Shown here one piece after another: positions 18,792-28,360 of a stretch of 64,000 nt of DNA. The notes beneath the pieces are model-generated. The model had not been told where the DNA came from and searched no databases. It saw nothing but the letters and a program-made list of their open reading frames with translations. Origin of the DNA: Arcobacter roscoffensis (GTDB lineage Bacteria; Campylobacterota; Campylobacteria; Campylobacterales; Arcobacteraceae); assembly GCF_024267655.1 (NCBI RefSeq), contig NZ_CP100595.1:1302001-1366000 (forward strand). The letters run 5' to 3'. A program made the translations under genes and the position numbers. Numbering within the stretch: position 1 is the first letter of the stretch; each line of letters begins with the position of its first letter.

Positions 18792-20525
18792 CTAATACAT
18801 ACTGTTTATGTCATTTTCATACTTTTGTTCAATAAAGGCTCTACAAACTTTCATTGAAGGTGTTAATTCCCCTGTTTCAATTGAAATGTCGTTTGTTATT
18901 AATTTGTATTGAACTACTTTCTCCCATTCATTTAAGTCTTTATTTACTTCTTTGATATAATTATTTATTTCAGAAGTAATTTTTTCATTATTATAGTACT
19001 CTTGTATTGTTAAGTGTTTATTTAGTCTTTTTGCTTCATTGAAAATCTCCTTATCTACAAAAAGTAGGGCAGTTGTATATTTTCTGTTATTAGCTATTAT
19101 TACAGCAAACTCAATATATTTATTTTTTGCTAACTTTTGCTCTATTTGAACTGCTGCAACATACTCACCAGTTGATGTTTTGAAAACCTCTTTTTTTCTA
19201 CTTGTTATGTAAAGGTAACCCTGTTCATCAACTCTGGCGATATCACCTGTATGTAACCAACCTTGATTATCAATAGTCTCATTTGTTAGTTTTTCTTGAT
19301 TTAAATAACCTTTCATTAGTGAAGGCCCTTTTACTAGTAGTTCCCCATCTTCTAAGATTTTTATAGTAGCACTTGGAAGTACTCTTCCTGTTGAGCCAAT
19401 TTTATTTGCTTTTGGATGATTTGTTGAAATAACTGGCGAAAACTCTGTAAGTCCATAGCCTTGATAGATTGGAACACCAATATTGTTGAAAAATACTGAG
19501 ATGTCTTTAGGTAGTGCTGCTCCTCCACTGATAAGTTTTTCAAGTTTTGAACCAAAAATATCTCTAAATTTACTATATACAATTTTGTCAAAAATAGGAA
19601 AAAGTAGGCTATTTTTATTCATGCTTTCATTTTGAGCATACTCAAAAGCCTTTGAAGCTATGAATTTTCCAATAAATGGCTTATTTGAAATATTTGTCTG
19701 AATTTTATTATAGATTTTTTCAAGTAGCCTTGGAACAGCAGTCATAATAGTAGGTTTAACAACTTTTAAGAGATTTGCTACATTTGTAATTTCATCAACA
19801 AAATATATACTAACTCCTCTACTTAAATAGTAGCTCATTACAGTTCTCTCAAAAATATGAGCTAAAGGTAAAAGAGATAATGCTGTTTCATTTTGTTTTA
19901 ATGATATGAGTGTGTTTATATCATGAAGTTGTGAAACTATGTTTTTATGTGTAAGCATTACACCTTTTGGAGTTCCCGTATTTCCACTTGTGTATATAAT
20001 AGAAAAGATTTCATCTTCATTTGGAATATATGCTTCAAAGCCTTTTGAGTCACAAATTTGTTGACCTATAATTAAAATATCATCCACGTTGAAAAATCTA
20101 TCTTCTTTTATACAAAAGTTATGAGTGATAAAAATAAGTTCACTATTTTCATCTTCTATATCTTTAATTCTTTCTTCATTATCTATAAAGATATATTTTA
20201 TCTTTGCATCTTGTATTTCAAAGTTTAAATTTTTGGAAGAGATATTAGCAAAAATAGGAACACTAATAGCTCCTACTTCATGAATAGCAAAATCAAAGAT
20301 AAGCCAAAAAGGTGAGGAGTTGGCAAATATAGCAACCTTATCACCAGCTTTTATACCTAAATCCTTCATTGCTAAACTTAAGCATATTACTTTATTTTTA
20401 AAGGTTTCAATTGAAATATTTTTATATTCACCATTTTCTAGATAGTTTAGAAAAGTGTTATTTTTATAGTTTGTTGTGATGTGAGTAAAAAGCTCACTGT
20501 ATGTTTTAAAGTCATAAGAATTCAT
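18792..20525 (-). CDS. fadD: Long-chain fatty acid-CoA ligase
   Basis: A 577-residue AMP-forming acyl-CoA synthetase. The AMP-binding signature IIYTSGNTGTPKGVMLTHKN is intact, as are YQGYGLTEFSPVIS and GWLHTGDIARVDEQGYL. It activates free fatty acids to acyl-CoA and is the likely first gene of the beta-oxidation operon. The protein is somewhat longer than E. coli FadD and resembles FadD15/ACSL-type enzymes. The start at 20525 has GGAT about 6 bases ahead; an upstream in-frame ATG at 20549 lacks a ribosome site. The promoter must lie in 20526-20718. Confidence 0.88.
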   Translation of the reverse strand: MNSYDFKTYSELFTHITTNYKNNTFLNYLENGEYKNISIETFKNKVICLSLAMKDLGIKAGDKVAIFANSSPFWLIFDFAIHEVGAISVPIFANISSKNLNFEIQDAKIKYIFIDNEERIKDIEDENSELIFITHNFCIKEDRFFNVDDILIIGQQICDSKGFEAYIPNEDEIFSIIYTSGNTGTPKGVMLTHKNIVSQLHDINTLISLKQNETALSLLPLAHIFERTVMSYYLSRGVSIYFVDEITNVANLLKVVKPTIMTAVPRLLEKIYNKIQTNISNKPFIGKFIASKAFEYAQNESMNKNSLLFPIFDKIVYSKFRDIFGSKLEKLISGGAALPKDISVFFNNIGVPIYQGYGLTEFSPVISTNHPKANKIGSTGRVLPSATIKILEDGELLVKGPSLMKGYLNQEKLTNETIDNQGWLHTGDIARVDEQGYLYITSRKKEVFKTSTGEYVAAVQIEQKLAKNKYIEFAVIIANNRKYTTALLFVDKEIFNEAKRLNKHLTIQEYYNNEKITSEINNYIKEVNKDLNEWEKVVQYKLITNDISIETGELTPSMKVCRAFIEQKYENDINSMY

Positions 20526-20630
20526 AGTGTATCCTTTCACAATGAACATGTAAAACTATTGTACCATTTAAATTAAAAAGAAACAGAAACTATTTTTTTA
20601 ATGTAAAAATTTTATTATTTTTTAAGAATT

Positions 20631-20671
20631 AATAAAAGCTTTTATTTATTATGACTTAAATAAAAGCTTTT
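20631..20671. promoter_or_regulatory. Two self-palindromic AATAAAAGCTTTT units forming a long dyad between fadD and the next gene
   Basis: AATAAAAGCTTTTATT (20631-20646) is a perfect 16-bp palindrome. AATAAAAGCTTTT recurs at 20659, 28 bp on. The two units also pair with each other as a 15-bp stem (20634-20648 with 20657-20671, loop of 8). The structure could be a terminator for the minus-strand gene at 20719-20973 (TTTTATTAATTCTT follows on that strand), or an operator for the fad operon. The sequence cannot decide between them. Confidence 0.5.
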
Positions 20672-20718
20672 TAGGTAGTTTGAGGTGCTTAAAAAAACAT
20701 CAATTTGTTTTTTTTGAG

Positions 20719-20973
20719 TTATTTATCTAATCTCATTTCATTTAAAGCTTCTAATATTTCTACAGCTTCTTCTTCACTTATATCTTTGTTATCTAAGTCT
20801 TCAACAACTTGTTCAAAGAATTTCTTCATTTCTTTTAAATCTTCAAACTCTTCTTTATCATCACTAGTAGCTTTCCAAGATTGAGTTATATTTGCAAGTT
20901 CAAGTAGACTTTCATCAAGTTCAGGAATAAACTCTTCTTTAAGTACTTTTTCTAATTTTTCAATATTTGACAT
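20719..20973 (-). CDS. Small acidic helical protein of unknown function
   Basis: An 84-residue protein rich in Glu, Asp, Leu and Lys with heptad-like spacing, predicted almost entirely alpha-helical and soluble. I do not recognise a family. The ATG at 20973 is preceded by AGGA at 7-8 bases; an upstream in-frame ATG at 21039 lacks a ribosome site and would add an unrelated hydrophobic stretch. It is divergent from the small membrane ORF and fumC, sharing the intergenic region with the Fur-like box at 21069. Confidence 0.7.
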   Translation of the reverse strand: MSNIEKLEKVLKEEFIPELDESLLELANITQSWKATSDDKEEFEDLKEMKKFFEQVVEDLDNKDISEEEAVEILEALNEMRLDK

Positions 20974-21068
20974 GATATATCCTAATTTTTTTGAGATTAT
21001 ATCGAAAATAGCTTGAAAATAAATATCGCATATTATCAAAATTAAGAGTTCTTTAAAACTCTATTATA

Positions 21069-21087
21069 TATAATGATAATTAATATC
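21069..21087 (+). promoter_or_regulatory. Fur-box-like sequence
   Basis: TATAATGATAATTAATATC matches 16 of 19 positions of the classical Fur consensus (GATAATGATAATCATTATC). It lies between the divergent small acidic gene and the small membrane ORF/fumC pair, 17 bases before the membrane ORF start. In so A/T-rich a genome a chance match is possible. Confidence 0.4.
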
Positions 21088-21103
21088 ATAAAAGGAAAAT
21101 AAG

Positions 21104-21271
21104 ATGGATACTCTTATAATAATGTTAATATGTATTTTGGTTGTTGGTGTAAGTTCTTTGATTCTTATAGTAAAATTGGATAAATTTTTAAATGTTCAGA
21201 ACTTATATCTTAATAGAAATGAAAATAAAAACAAATCTTTAAAAAAGGATAGTTTATGCAATATAGAATAG
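21104..21271 (+). CDS. Small single-pass membrane protein upstream of fumC
   Basis: A 55-residue ORF ([20 protein letters not shown]...) with a ribosome site AAAGGA about 6 bases before its ATG. One N-terminal hydrophobic helix (residues 3-23) is followed by a Lys/Asn-rich cytoplasmic tail. The end overlaps the fumC start by 16 bases in another frame, which suggests coupled translation. It has no recognisable family. It is supported only by the ribosome site, the coherent membrane segment and its position. Confidence 0.5.
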   Translation: MDTLIIMLICILVVGVSSLILIVKLDKFLNVQNLYLNRNENKNKSLKKDSLCNIE

Positions 21272-22653
21272 AAAAAGACACAATGGGTGAGATGCAAGTA
21301 CCAAATGATAAGTATTGGGGTGCTCAAACTCAAAGAAGTATCGAAAACTTTCCAATTGGTGAAGAAAAAATGCCAAATGAAGTAATTGAGGGTTTTGCAT
21401 ATCTTAAAAAATCTTGTGCAATTGTAAATAACAAACTTGAAAGATTAGATGATGAAAAAACAGCTGCTATTTTACAAGCTTGTGATGAAATCTTAGAAGG
21501 TAAACTTGATGGGAACTTTCCTTTAGTTGTTTGGCAAACAGGTTCAGGAACACAATCAAATATGAATATAAATGAAGTTGTAGCAAATAGGGCAAGTGAA
21601 ATTTTAGGATGTGATTTTAGAGTAGAAAAGCCAGCTCACCCAAATGATGATGTAAATAAAGGTCAAAGCTCAAATGATACTTACCCAACTGCAATGAGAA
21701 TTGCTTTTGTTTTAGACCTACAAAAAAGATTAATTCCAGCAATAAAAACTTTAAAAGCTACATTTGAAAATAAAGTTAAAGAGTTTGAAGATGTAGTAAA
21801 AATAGGAAGAACACATCTCCAAGATGCTACTCCTCTTACTTTAGGACAAGAAATATCAGCATACGTTGATATGCTTGATAAAGCTTTATTACAAATAGAT
21901 GATTCTATGAAGTATATAGTAGAACTTGCTATTGGTGGAACTGCTGTTGGAACTGGACTTAATTCACATCCTGATTTCTCACCAATGGTTGCAGAAGTTT
22001 TAAATGAGCTCACAAATACAAAATATAAGTTTAAATCCCACCCGAATAAATTTCATGCACTAACAGCTCATGATGGTGAAGTTGTCTTAAGTGGAGTTTT
22101 AAACGCTCTTGCTTCAAATCTTATGAAAATAGCAAATGATATAAGATGGCTTTCATCCGGTCCTAGATGTGGAATAGGGGAGATAAATATCCCTGAAAAT
22201 GAACCAGGAAGTTCAATCATGCCTGGAAAAGTAAACCCAACACAAAGTGAAGCTATGACAATGGTTGCAGTTCAAGTTATGGGAAATCATACAACCATAA
22301 GTGTTGCAGCATCTCAAGGTAATTTTGAGCTAAATGTATTTAAACCAGTAATTGCTTTAAATATTCTTCAATCAATTAGACTGTTAAGTGATACAATGAT
22401 AGCTTTTAATGACAAATGTGCAATAGGACTTGAAGCTAATAAAATAAATATTGAGAAATATTTAAATGAATCTTTGATGTTGGTAACAGCTTTAAATCCA
22501 TATATAGGATATGAAAAAGCAGCACTAATAGCAAAAACTGCCCATAAAAATGGAACTTCATTAAAAGAAGAAGCTATGAATCTAGGTATTTTAACTTATT
22601 CGCAGTTTGATGAGTATGTAAAGCCATATGAAATGATAAAAGCAAAAGTGTAA
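21256..22653 (+). CDS. fumC: Fumarate hydratase, class II
   Basis: A 465-residue homotetrameric, iron-independent fumarase converting fumarate and malate. The opening [14 protein letters not shown], the [25 protein letters not shown] and [16 protein letters not shown] active-site segments and the loop [13 protein letters not shown] are diagnostic for FumC rather than aspartase. GGAT lies ahead of the ATG. It is preceded by a small membrane ORF and a Fur-like box; iron control of the iron-free fumarase would fit, but is an inference. Confidence 0.93.
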   Translation: MQYRIEKDTMGEMQVPNDKYWGAQTQRSIENFPIGEEKMPNEVIEGFAYLKKSCAIVNNKLERLDDEKTAAILQACDEILEGKLDGNFPLVVWQTGSGTQSNMNINEVVANRASEILGCDFRVEKPAHPNDDVNKGQSSNDTYPTAMRIAFVLDLQKRLIPAIKTLKATFENKVKEFEDVVKIGRTHLQDATPLTLGQEISAYVDMLDKALLQIDDSMKYIVELAIGGTAVGTGLNSHPDFSPMVAEVLNELTNTKYKFKSHPNKFHALTAHDGEVVLSGVLNALASNLMKIANDIRWLSSGPRCGIGEINIPENEPGSSIMPGKVNPTQSEAMTMVAVQVMGNHTTISVAASQGNFELNVFKPVIALNILQSIRLLSDTMIAFNDKCAIGLEANKINIEKYLNESLMLVTALNPYIGYEKAALIAKTAHKNGTSLKEEAMNLGILTYSQFDEYVKPYEMIKAKV

Positions 22654-22670
22654 GATTTTCTTACACTTTT
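22644..22670. terminator. Bidirectional terminator after fumC
   Basis: A perfect 11-bp stem, AAAAGTGTAAG / CTTACACTTTT, with loop ATTTT. It spans the fumC stop and the stop of the convergent thioesterase-like gene. Confidence 0.8.
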
Positions 22671-23101
22671 ATCACATAAACACCTTCAAAATCTACGCAA
22701 GTTTGATTATCTTCAATTATCGAAGACTTTATCTTTAATGAAGCACTACCTTTTTCTTTTAGTTTTTTAGCTACTTTTTCTATCTCATCAATTGAAGGCT
22801 TGATTGTGTAACAATATATATCTTTAGTAACAGGCTTTTTATATGAGTTTTCATTTTTTATTACAACAATATTTTTACTATCTATATTTAGCTCTTGAGA
22901 AATAAGCCAAGACATACTCCAAGATGAGATAATAGTCATAGTACTTAAACTTCCACCAAAAGCTGTTCCTTTATCATTTATATTTATATCAAGAGGTGCT
23001 TTTGTAATTAGTTCTTTTTCATTATATTCTTCAATACTTATATTCATTAATTTTGTAAGTGGTATTTCATTGTGTAGTTTATCTTGTAATTTTTTTATCA
23101 A
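22661..23101 (-). CDS. YiiD C-terminal-like (hotdog) thioesterase family protein
   Basis: About 146 residues resembling the YiiD_C/hotdog thioesterase group: an N-terminal helix, APLDININDKGTAFGGSLSTM (the GTAFGGS turn before the long hotdog helix), then beta strands with the YKKPVTKD segment. It probably hydrolyses an acyl-CoA or similar thioester, substrate unknown. No ATG sits at the domain start. A TTG at 23101 with AGGAAG 4 bases ahead is the best candidate; the longer ATG start at 23197 would add about 32 hydrophobic residues not expected in the family. It is convergent with fumC. Confidence 0.65.
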   Translation of the reverse strand: MIKKLQDKLHNEIPLTKLMNISIEEYNEKELITKAPLDININDKGTAFGGSLSTMTIISSWSMSWLISQELNIDSKNIVVIKNENSYKKPVTKDIYCYTIKPSIDEIEKVAKKLKEKGSASLKIKSSIIEDNQTCVDFEGVYVIKV

Positions 23102-23471
23102 AATGCTTCCTATTATAATAAAATGAATGAAATTATAGTCATAAATACTTAAAATAATAGAAAAACTTGCTTTTACAATTTCTGTCATATATAGCACAGA
23201 AATTGTACAAAGCTCACAGAAACTAAAATTTAAGATTTGAAAGAAAATTATACAAATACTTAAAGAAATGTAAAGATAGCTTTGCTTTATTGCCCTATAA
23301 TACTATTTTTCACTAGTATAGGCTTTTAAATATAGCTTAACAATAGCTATTTTTGTAACTTTTATTTACATAAATTAAAACTTGTACAATAGTTTACAAT
23401 TTTTGTACATACTAATTTTTTTGTTTATGTTATAATATTCCAAACTTTTTAAATCAAATAGGAGATAATAT
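23102..23471. promoter_or_regulatory. acnB upstream region with repeated TTGTAC motifs
   Basis: A 370-base intergenic region between divergent genes, with no convincing ORF. It contains the palindrome TTGTACAA twice (23213-23220 and 23382-23389) and a third TTGTAC at 23403-23408. A strong extended -10, TGTTATAAT, ends at 23436, and AGGAGA precedes the acnB ATG. The repeats may be regulator sites, but none is recognised. Confidence 0.4.
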
Positions 23472-26048
23472 ATGAGTTTATTAGCTGATTACCAAGCACA
23501 CACGCAAGAAAGACTTAATGAAGGTGATTTACCTCCATTAGCATTAACTGCTGAGCAAACTGCTGAATTAGTAGAATTACTAAAAGCAGATTCTGTTGAG
23601 GAAGCAGATTACTGTTTAGAATTATTTAAAAACAAAATTAACCCAGGTGTTGATGACGCTGCATACGTTAAAGCTGCATTTTTAAATGACGTTGTTCAAG
23701 GAAATGTTTCATGTTCAGTAATTTCAAAATCTGAAGCTATTGAAATTTTAGGTAAAATGATGGGTGGATTTAACGTTACTCCATTAATTGACGCACTTAA
23801 AGTTGAAGAGGTTGCAGATATTGCAGCTACTCAATTAAAAAATACTATCTTAGTATATGATGCATTCAACGATGTAAAAGATTTAATGGATGCTGGAAAT
23901 GCTAAAGCAAAAGAAGTTATCGAATCTTGGGCAAATGGTGAGTGGTTCACTAATAAGCCAGCTTTAGAAGAAGAAATTAAATTAACTGTTTATAAAATTC
24001 CTGGTGAAACAAATACAGATGATTTATCTCCTGCAACTGTTGCATTTACTAGACCAGATATTCCATTACACGCAACTGCAATGTTACAATCAAGAATGGA
24101 AAATCCATTAGATACAATGAAAGCTCTTAAAGAAAAAGGTAACCCATTAGCATACGTTGGTGATGTTGTTGGTACTGGTTCTTCAAGAAAATCAGGTATT
24201 AACTCTGTTCAATGGCACATGGGTAGAGATATTCCAGGTGTTCCAAATAAAAGAACAGGTGGTGTTGTAATTGGTTCTATTATTGCTCCAATTTTCTTCA
24301 ATACAGCAGAAGATTCAGGATGTTTACCAATTGAAGCTCCAGTTGATGCACTTGAAACTGGTGATGAAATTGTTGTTAAACCATACGCTGGTCAAATCAC
24401 TAAAAATGGTGAGGTAGTTTCTGAATTTACTTTAGCTCCTAACACTATGACTGATGAAATGAGAGCAGGTGGTAGAATTCCTTTAATTATTGGTAAAGGT
24501 TTAACTGCAAAAGCTAGAGACGTATTAGGTTTACCTGCAACTGACATGTTCTTAGCTCCTGAGCAACCATCTGATAATGGTAAAGGATTTACTCAAGCAC
24601 AAAAAATGGTTGGTAGAGCTTGTGGTATTGAAGGTGTTAAGCCTGGTATGTACGTTGAGCCAATCGCTACAACTGTTGGATCACAAGATACAACTGGACC
24701 AATGACAAGAGATGAGATTAAAGAACTTGCAGCACTTAGCTTTGGTGCTGATATGGTTATGCAATCATTCTGTCATACTGCTGCTTACCCAAAACCAGCA
24801 GATATTAAATTAAGACATACTTTACCTGATTTCATCAACTCAAGAGGTGGTGTTACACTTAAGCCAGGTGACGGTGTTATTCACTCTTGGTTAAATAGAT
24901 TATGTTTACCAGATACAGTAGGTACTGGTGGAGATTCTCATACTAGATTCCCAATTGGTATTTCATTCCCAGCTGGTTCTGGTCTTATTGCATTTGCTGG
25001 TGTTACAGGTGCTATGCCTTTAACTATGCCAGAGTCTGTACTTGTTAAATTCAAAGGTGAAATGCAACCAGGAATTACTTTAAGAGACTTAGTAAATGCT
25101 ATCCCTTACCAAGCAATTCAAGATGGTTTATTAACTGTTGAGAAAAAAGGTAAGAAAAACGTATTCGCTGGTACTATCATCGAAATCGCTGGTTTACCAG
25201 ATCTTAAAGTTGAGCAAGCATTCGAATTATCAGATTCAGCAGCAGAGAGATCAGCAGCAGCTTGTTCTGTTCAATTAGATAAAGAACCAATCATTGAGTA
25301 CTTATCTTCAAATATCGCTTTAATTGAAAAAATGATTGAAGAGGGTTACGAAGATGCTAGAACTCTTCAAAGAAGAGCTGACAAAATGAAAGAATGGTTA
25401 GCAAATCCAGAGTTATTAACTCCAGATGCAGATGCTGAATATAAAGAAGTAATTGAAATTGATTTAAATACAATTACTGAGCCAATCTTAGCTTGTCCAA
25501 ACGATCCAGATGATGTTGATACATTAACAAACATCTTAGCTGATGACAAAAGAATTAAGAATATTGATGAAGTATTCGTAGGTTCTTGTATGACTAATAT
25601 CGGATTATTTAGAGCACTTGGTGAAGTTCTTAAAGGTGAGGGTGAAGTTCCTACTAAATTATGGGTTGCACCACCAACAAAAATGGATGAAGCTCAATTA
25701 ACTGAAGAGGGATACTATGCTACATTTGCAGCAGCAGGTGCTAGATTAGAAATTCCTGGTTGTTCTTTATGTATGGGTAACCAAGCTTCTGTTTCAGAAG
25801 GAGCAGCAGTATTCTCAACTTCTACAAGAAACTTTGATAATAGACTTGGAAAAGGTTCTCAAGTTTACTTAGGATCAGCAGAAGTTGCTGCAGTTGCTGC
25901 ACTTCTTGGAAGACTTCCATCTAAAGAAGAGTACATGGAAATCGTACCTAAGAAAATTACTGAACAAAACAAAGATGGAGTTTATAAATACTTAAACTTC
26001 AACCAAGTTTCTAAAGAGCACTTAACTACTTTAGTAACTTCAAGATAA
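23472..26048 (+). CDS. acnB: Aconitate hydratase B
   Basis: An 858-residue bifunctional aconitate hydratase 2 / 2-methylisocitrate dehydratase, the usual length for AcnB. It shows the N-terminal HEAT-like AcnB domain (about 1-160), a swivel domain ([18 protein letters not shown]), then the catalytic domains with [15 protein letters not shown] and [11 protein letters not shown]. The [4Fe-4S] cysteines lie near VGSCMTNIG and in the C-x2-C motif of CSLCMGNQ. It isomerises citrate and isocitrate in the TCA cycle. Codon choice (many GGT, GTT and AAC codons) differs from neighbours and suggests high expression. It stands alone between a strong promoter region and a terminator. Confidence 0.95.
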   Translation: MSLLADYQAHTQERLNEGDLPPLALTAEQTAELVELLKADSVEEADYCLELFKNKINPGVDDAAYVKAAFLNDVVQGNVSCSVISKSEAIEILGKMMGGFNVTPLIDALKVEEVADIAATQLKNTILVYDAFNDVKDLMDAGNAKAKEVIESWANGEWFTNKPALEEEIKLTVYKIPGETNTDDLSPATVAFTRPDIPLHATAMLQSRMENPLDTMKALKEKGNPLAYVGDVVGTGSSRKSGINSVQWHMGRDIPGVPNKRTGGVVIGSIIAPIFFNTAEDSGCLPIEAPVDALETGDEIVVKPYAGQITKNGEVVSEFTLAPNTMTDEMRAGGRIPLIIGKGLTAKARDVLGLPATDMFLAPEQPSDNGKGFTQAQKMVGRACGIEGVKPGMYVEPIATTVGSQDTTGPMTRDEIKELAALSFGADMVMQSFCHTAAYPKPADIKLRHTLPDFINSRGGVTLKPGDGVIHSWLNRLCLPDTVGTGGDSHTRFPIGISFPAGSGLIAFAGVTGAMPLTMPESVLVKFKGEMQPGITLRDLVNAIPYQAIQDGLLTVEKKGKKNVFAGTIIEIAGLPDLKVEQAFELSDSAAERSAAACSVQLDKEPIIEYLSSNIALIEKMIEEGYEDARTLQRRADKMKEWLANPELLTPDADAEYKEVIEIDLNTITEPILACPNDPDDVDTLTNILADDKRIKNIDEVFVGSCMTNIGLFRALGEVLKGEGEVPTKLWVAPPTKMDEAQLTEEGYYATFAAAGARLEIPGCSLCMGNQASVSEGAAVFSTSTRNFDNRLGKGSQVYLGSAEVAAVAALLGRLPSKEEYMEIVPKKITEQNKDGVYKYLNFNQVSKEHLTTLVTSR

Positions 26049-26057
26049 TCTTGAATT

Positions 26058-26090
26058 AAAACAAAGAGCTTAGCCTCTTTGTTTTATTTT
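26058..26090 (+). terminator. Rho-independent terminator after acnB
   Basis: An 11-bp perfect stem, AAAACAAAGAG / CTCTTTGTTTT, loop CTTAGC, followed by ATTTT. Confidence 0.85.
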
Positions 26091-26180
26091 AACTAGCAAT
26101 TACGAACTTCTTAATCTCAAAAAATCTTCTTAATTTTATTTTTATAGTGTATAATTCAAAAAAATAAAAAAGGTTTTTAC

Positions 26181-27059
26181 TTGCCATACATCTTAAAAAA
26201 GATAAATGTTTCAAAAGCTATGAAAATAGAAGAATTTTTATTGGAAAATACAAACTTAGATGAAAATACTATCAATAGTTTAGTATCAAAAGGAAAAATT
26301 CTTAATGATAAAAACAAAAGATTACAAAAAAATCAAGTTATAAAAGATGGATTTATTAATGTATATGTTTTTGAGCCTAAAAGCAAGGGATTAAAACCTT
26401 TATTTGAAACTTTTCATTTTGCGATTTTTGATAAGCCCTCTGGTTTAAAAGTCCATCCCAGTGCTATTGATAACGAGTATACTTTGCTTGATGAAATACA
26501 GTATTATTTAGGAAAAGATGCTTCTTTAGTTCATAGAATTGATGCTCAAACATCTGGTTTAGTATTAGTTGCAAAAAATCCATATAGTCAAATGGTTTTA
26601 AATAGTATGTTTGAAGAAAAGAAATATTCAAAAAAATATTTAGCTTACGTAGAAGGTCAGATTAAAGAAGCTGTAAACATAAATAAAAAGATTACAAATA
26701 GTAAAGGTATTATAAAACTAAAGATGAAAACCTCAGATGAAGGAAAAGAGTCTTTAACTAAAATAAATCCCTTATCATATGATAATGAAAAAGATATAAC
26801 TTTACTTGAATGTATGCCTATAACTGGGAGACAACACCAAATACGTGTACATTTAGACTCAATAGGACATAGAATAATAGGTGACCCAATTTATGGAATT
26901 GATGAAAAACTTTGTGATAAACTTCTTAAAAAAAGTTTGACTAAAGAAGAAAGATATGAAATTACCAAAGCAGATAGATTAATGCTTCATGCTTATTTAT
27001 TAGAGTTTACATTTTTAAATATAAAATATAAAATATCTTCAAAGCAAGAGTTTCAATAA
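26181..27059 (+). CDS. RluA family 23S rRNA/tRNA pseudouridine synthase
   Basis: A 292-residue protein with an N-terminal S4-like RNA-binding segment (about 1-75) and a pseudouridine synthase domain. The catalytic motif HRIDAQTSGLVLVAKN carries the essential Asp, and the GRQHQIRVHL motif is intact. It isomerises uridine in structured RNA; which site cannot be told from the sequence, though the S4 domain favours an RluC/RluD-like rRNA target. The start codon is TTG with AAGG 7 bases ahead. Confidence 0.88.
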   Translation: MPYILKKINVSKAMKIEEFLLENTNLDENTINSLVSKGKILNDKNKRLQKNQVIKDGFINVYVFEPKSKGLKPLFETFHFAIFDKPSGLKVHPSAIDNEYTLLDEIQYYLGKDASLVHRIDAQTSGLVLVAKNPYSQMVLNSMFEEKKYSKKYLAYVEGQIKEAVNINKKITNSKGIIKLKMKTSDEGKESLTKINPLSYDNEKDITLLECMPITGRQHQIRVHLDSIGHRIIGDPIYGIDEKLCDKLLKKSLTKEERYEITKADRLMLHAYLLEFTFLNIKYKISSKQEFQ

Positions 27060-27091
27060 AAAAAGGAGCTTCTTACGAAGTTCCCTTTTTA
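27058..27091. terminator. Terminator between convergent genes
   Basis: AAAAAGGAGCTTC / GAAGTTCCCTTTTT form an imperfect stem around loop TTAC, with an A-run on one side and a T-run on the other. It can serve both the pseudouridine synthase gene and the convergent ADP-ribosylglycohydrolase-like gene. Confidence 0.7.
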
Positions 27092-27094
27092 TAG

Positions 27095-28165
27095 TTATTT
27101 TTCTTTATTTATTAAAGGAAGTTTGTTAAGTAGATTCTCACAATACTCCCATTGGTCTAATGTCTCTTTCCACTCTTTAGGAATAGCACTTACACCTTTA
27201 TATGCTCCTAGAACCATTCCAATTGCAATACCTCTTGAAGCATTATCTCCTCCAACCATTGCATTTGCTTGTAAGGCTTTTTTTAAGCTGTCTTCTTTAT
27301 CTGAATATTTTAATATGAAATAAACACTTGCAGGTAAAGTACCTTCTGTTGGACTAGCTTTTCCAACTTTTATAGGTTCACTTCTTCCTATATCCCAAAG
27401 TCTAGCCATACTAGTAATTGCTAAATCATCACTAAATTGCTCTTTTGATAAATCAGAATTAGGGTCTTTTTCTTCTTCATACTTAGCAATTGCTTGCTTT
27501 ACTTTATCTTCATAAAAGCCACCCATTAAAACAGCAACATCTTCTATGGCACTTCTTGGTGTTTCACCCCTTAGAACTCTATGTGTTACTCTTGCAAAAA
27601 ACTCTCCACCACCTAAGGCATAAGTGTTTTGATGAGTAAACATAGTTTTTCTTGCTACATCAACTATTTCTTCTTCTGTTTCATAATAAGCATGAGCTGC
27701 AACATGTCTAATAGCTGTTGCATTTGATGCACCACCTAAGTATTGAGTTTGTACACCTTGTTTTACTTGTGCATATGTCTCTTTTGTCATTGTACAAATC
27801 CATGAACCCCAAGAGTTTTCAAGTCTATTCATCCAATGTGGAATTAGTTTTGATACCTCAAAAGCTCTAGGTGGATTTGAAATCATTGCTAGATGTTCTA
27901 AAACTAAAATATTATAATCTCCATAGTCTGTAGTACCTCCTGCTTTTTTCCCAGGATGATAGTTTCTTTGTCCCCAACCAATTCCATGAGTTTCTCCACC
28001 CATGTGTTCCCCTGGACTCATAAACTTTTCAATTGGTTTTTGTCCATAAGCATTGTAGATTTTTTCAGCATCGTACTCATAGTGTGTACCTAAACATAAT
28101 GCATCTGCAACAATAGCTCCAAAAAATGCACCCTTTAAATTTTCTTCTTTTAATAATGTATTCAT
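27095..28165 (-). CDS. ADP-ribosylglycohydrolase (DraG) family protein
   Basis: A 356-residue all-helical protein with the family opening GAFFGAIVADALCLGTHYEY, a TDYGDYNILVLEHL segment at the usual first metal-site position, and a late GGDNASRGIAIGMVLGA segment matching the second. The residues differ from canonical TDDT/GGDTDT motifs, placing it nearer the crystallin-J1/uncharacterised branch than nitrogenase DraG. It may remove ADP-ribose or hydrolyse a related N-glycosidic bond; the target is unknown. AAAGG lies ahead of the ATG. It is divergent from the TetR gene, whose operator-like dyad lies in the shared 195-base gap. Confidence 0.75.
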   Translation of the reverse strand: MNTLLKEENLKGAFFGAIVADALCLGTHYEYDAEKIYNAYGQKPIEKFMSPGEHMGGETHGIGWGQRNYHPGKKAGGTTDYGDYNILVLEHLAMISNPPRAFEVSKLIPHWMNRLENSWGSWICTMTKETYAQVKQGVQTQYLGGASNATAIRHVAAHAYYETEEEIVDVARKTMFTHQNTYALGGGEFFARVTHRVLRGETPRSAIEDVAVLMGGFYEDKVKQAIAKYEEEKDPNSDLSKEQFSDDLAITSMARLWDIGRSEPIKVGKASPTEGTLPASVYFILKYSDKEDSLKKALQANAMVGGDNASRGIAIGMVLGAYKGVSAIPKEWKETLDQWEYCENLLNKLPLINKEK

Positions 28166-28287
28166 ATTTTATAACCTTTTAATTTTAATGGCTATATCTT
28201 AGGGAAATTTACATTAATACACGCAAGAAATAAGTATTTTAATTTTATTTACTTTTTATTTGTTCCAAATAGTTGATAAAATCTTTT

Positions 28288-28303
28288 ATGAAAACTCATT
28301 CAC
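28288..28303. promoter_or_regulatory. Putative TetR operator upstream of the regulator gene
   Basis: ATGAAAACTCATTCAC matches the dyad ATGAATAGTCATTCAT upstream of hydA at 13 of 16 positions. It lies 58 bases before the proposed TetR start and in the gap shared with the divergent ADP-ribosylglycohydrolase-like gene, so autoregulation is suggested. Confidence 0.45.
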
Positions 28304-28360
28304 TATTAATTAGAAATATTGTATCATTGGATACTATTTTATTATAATTAAGGATCCATC

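Noticed and set aside
1968-22653. aspA and fumC as duplicate copies of one gene
   Set aside because: They share the superfamily loop [11 protein letters not shown] but differ in opening sequence and active-site segments typical of aspartase and fumarase respectively.
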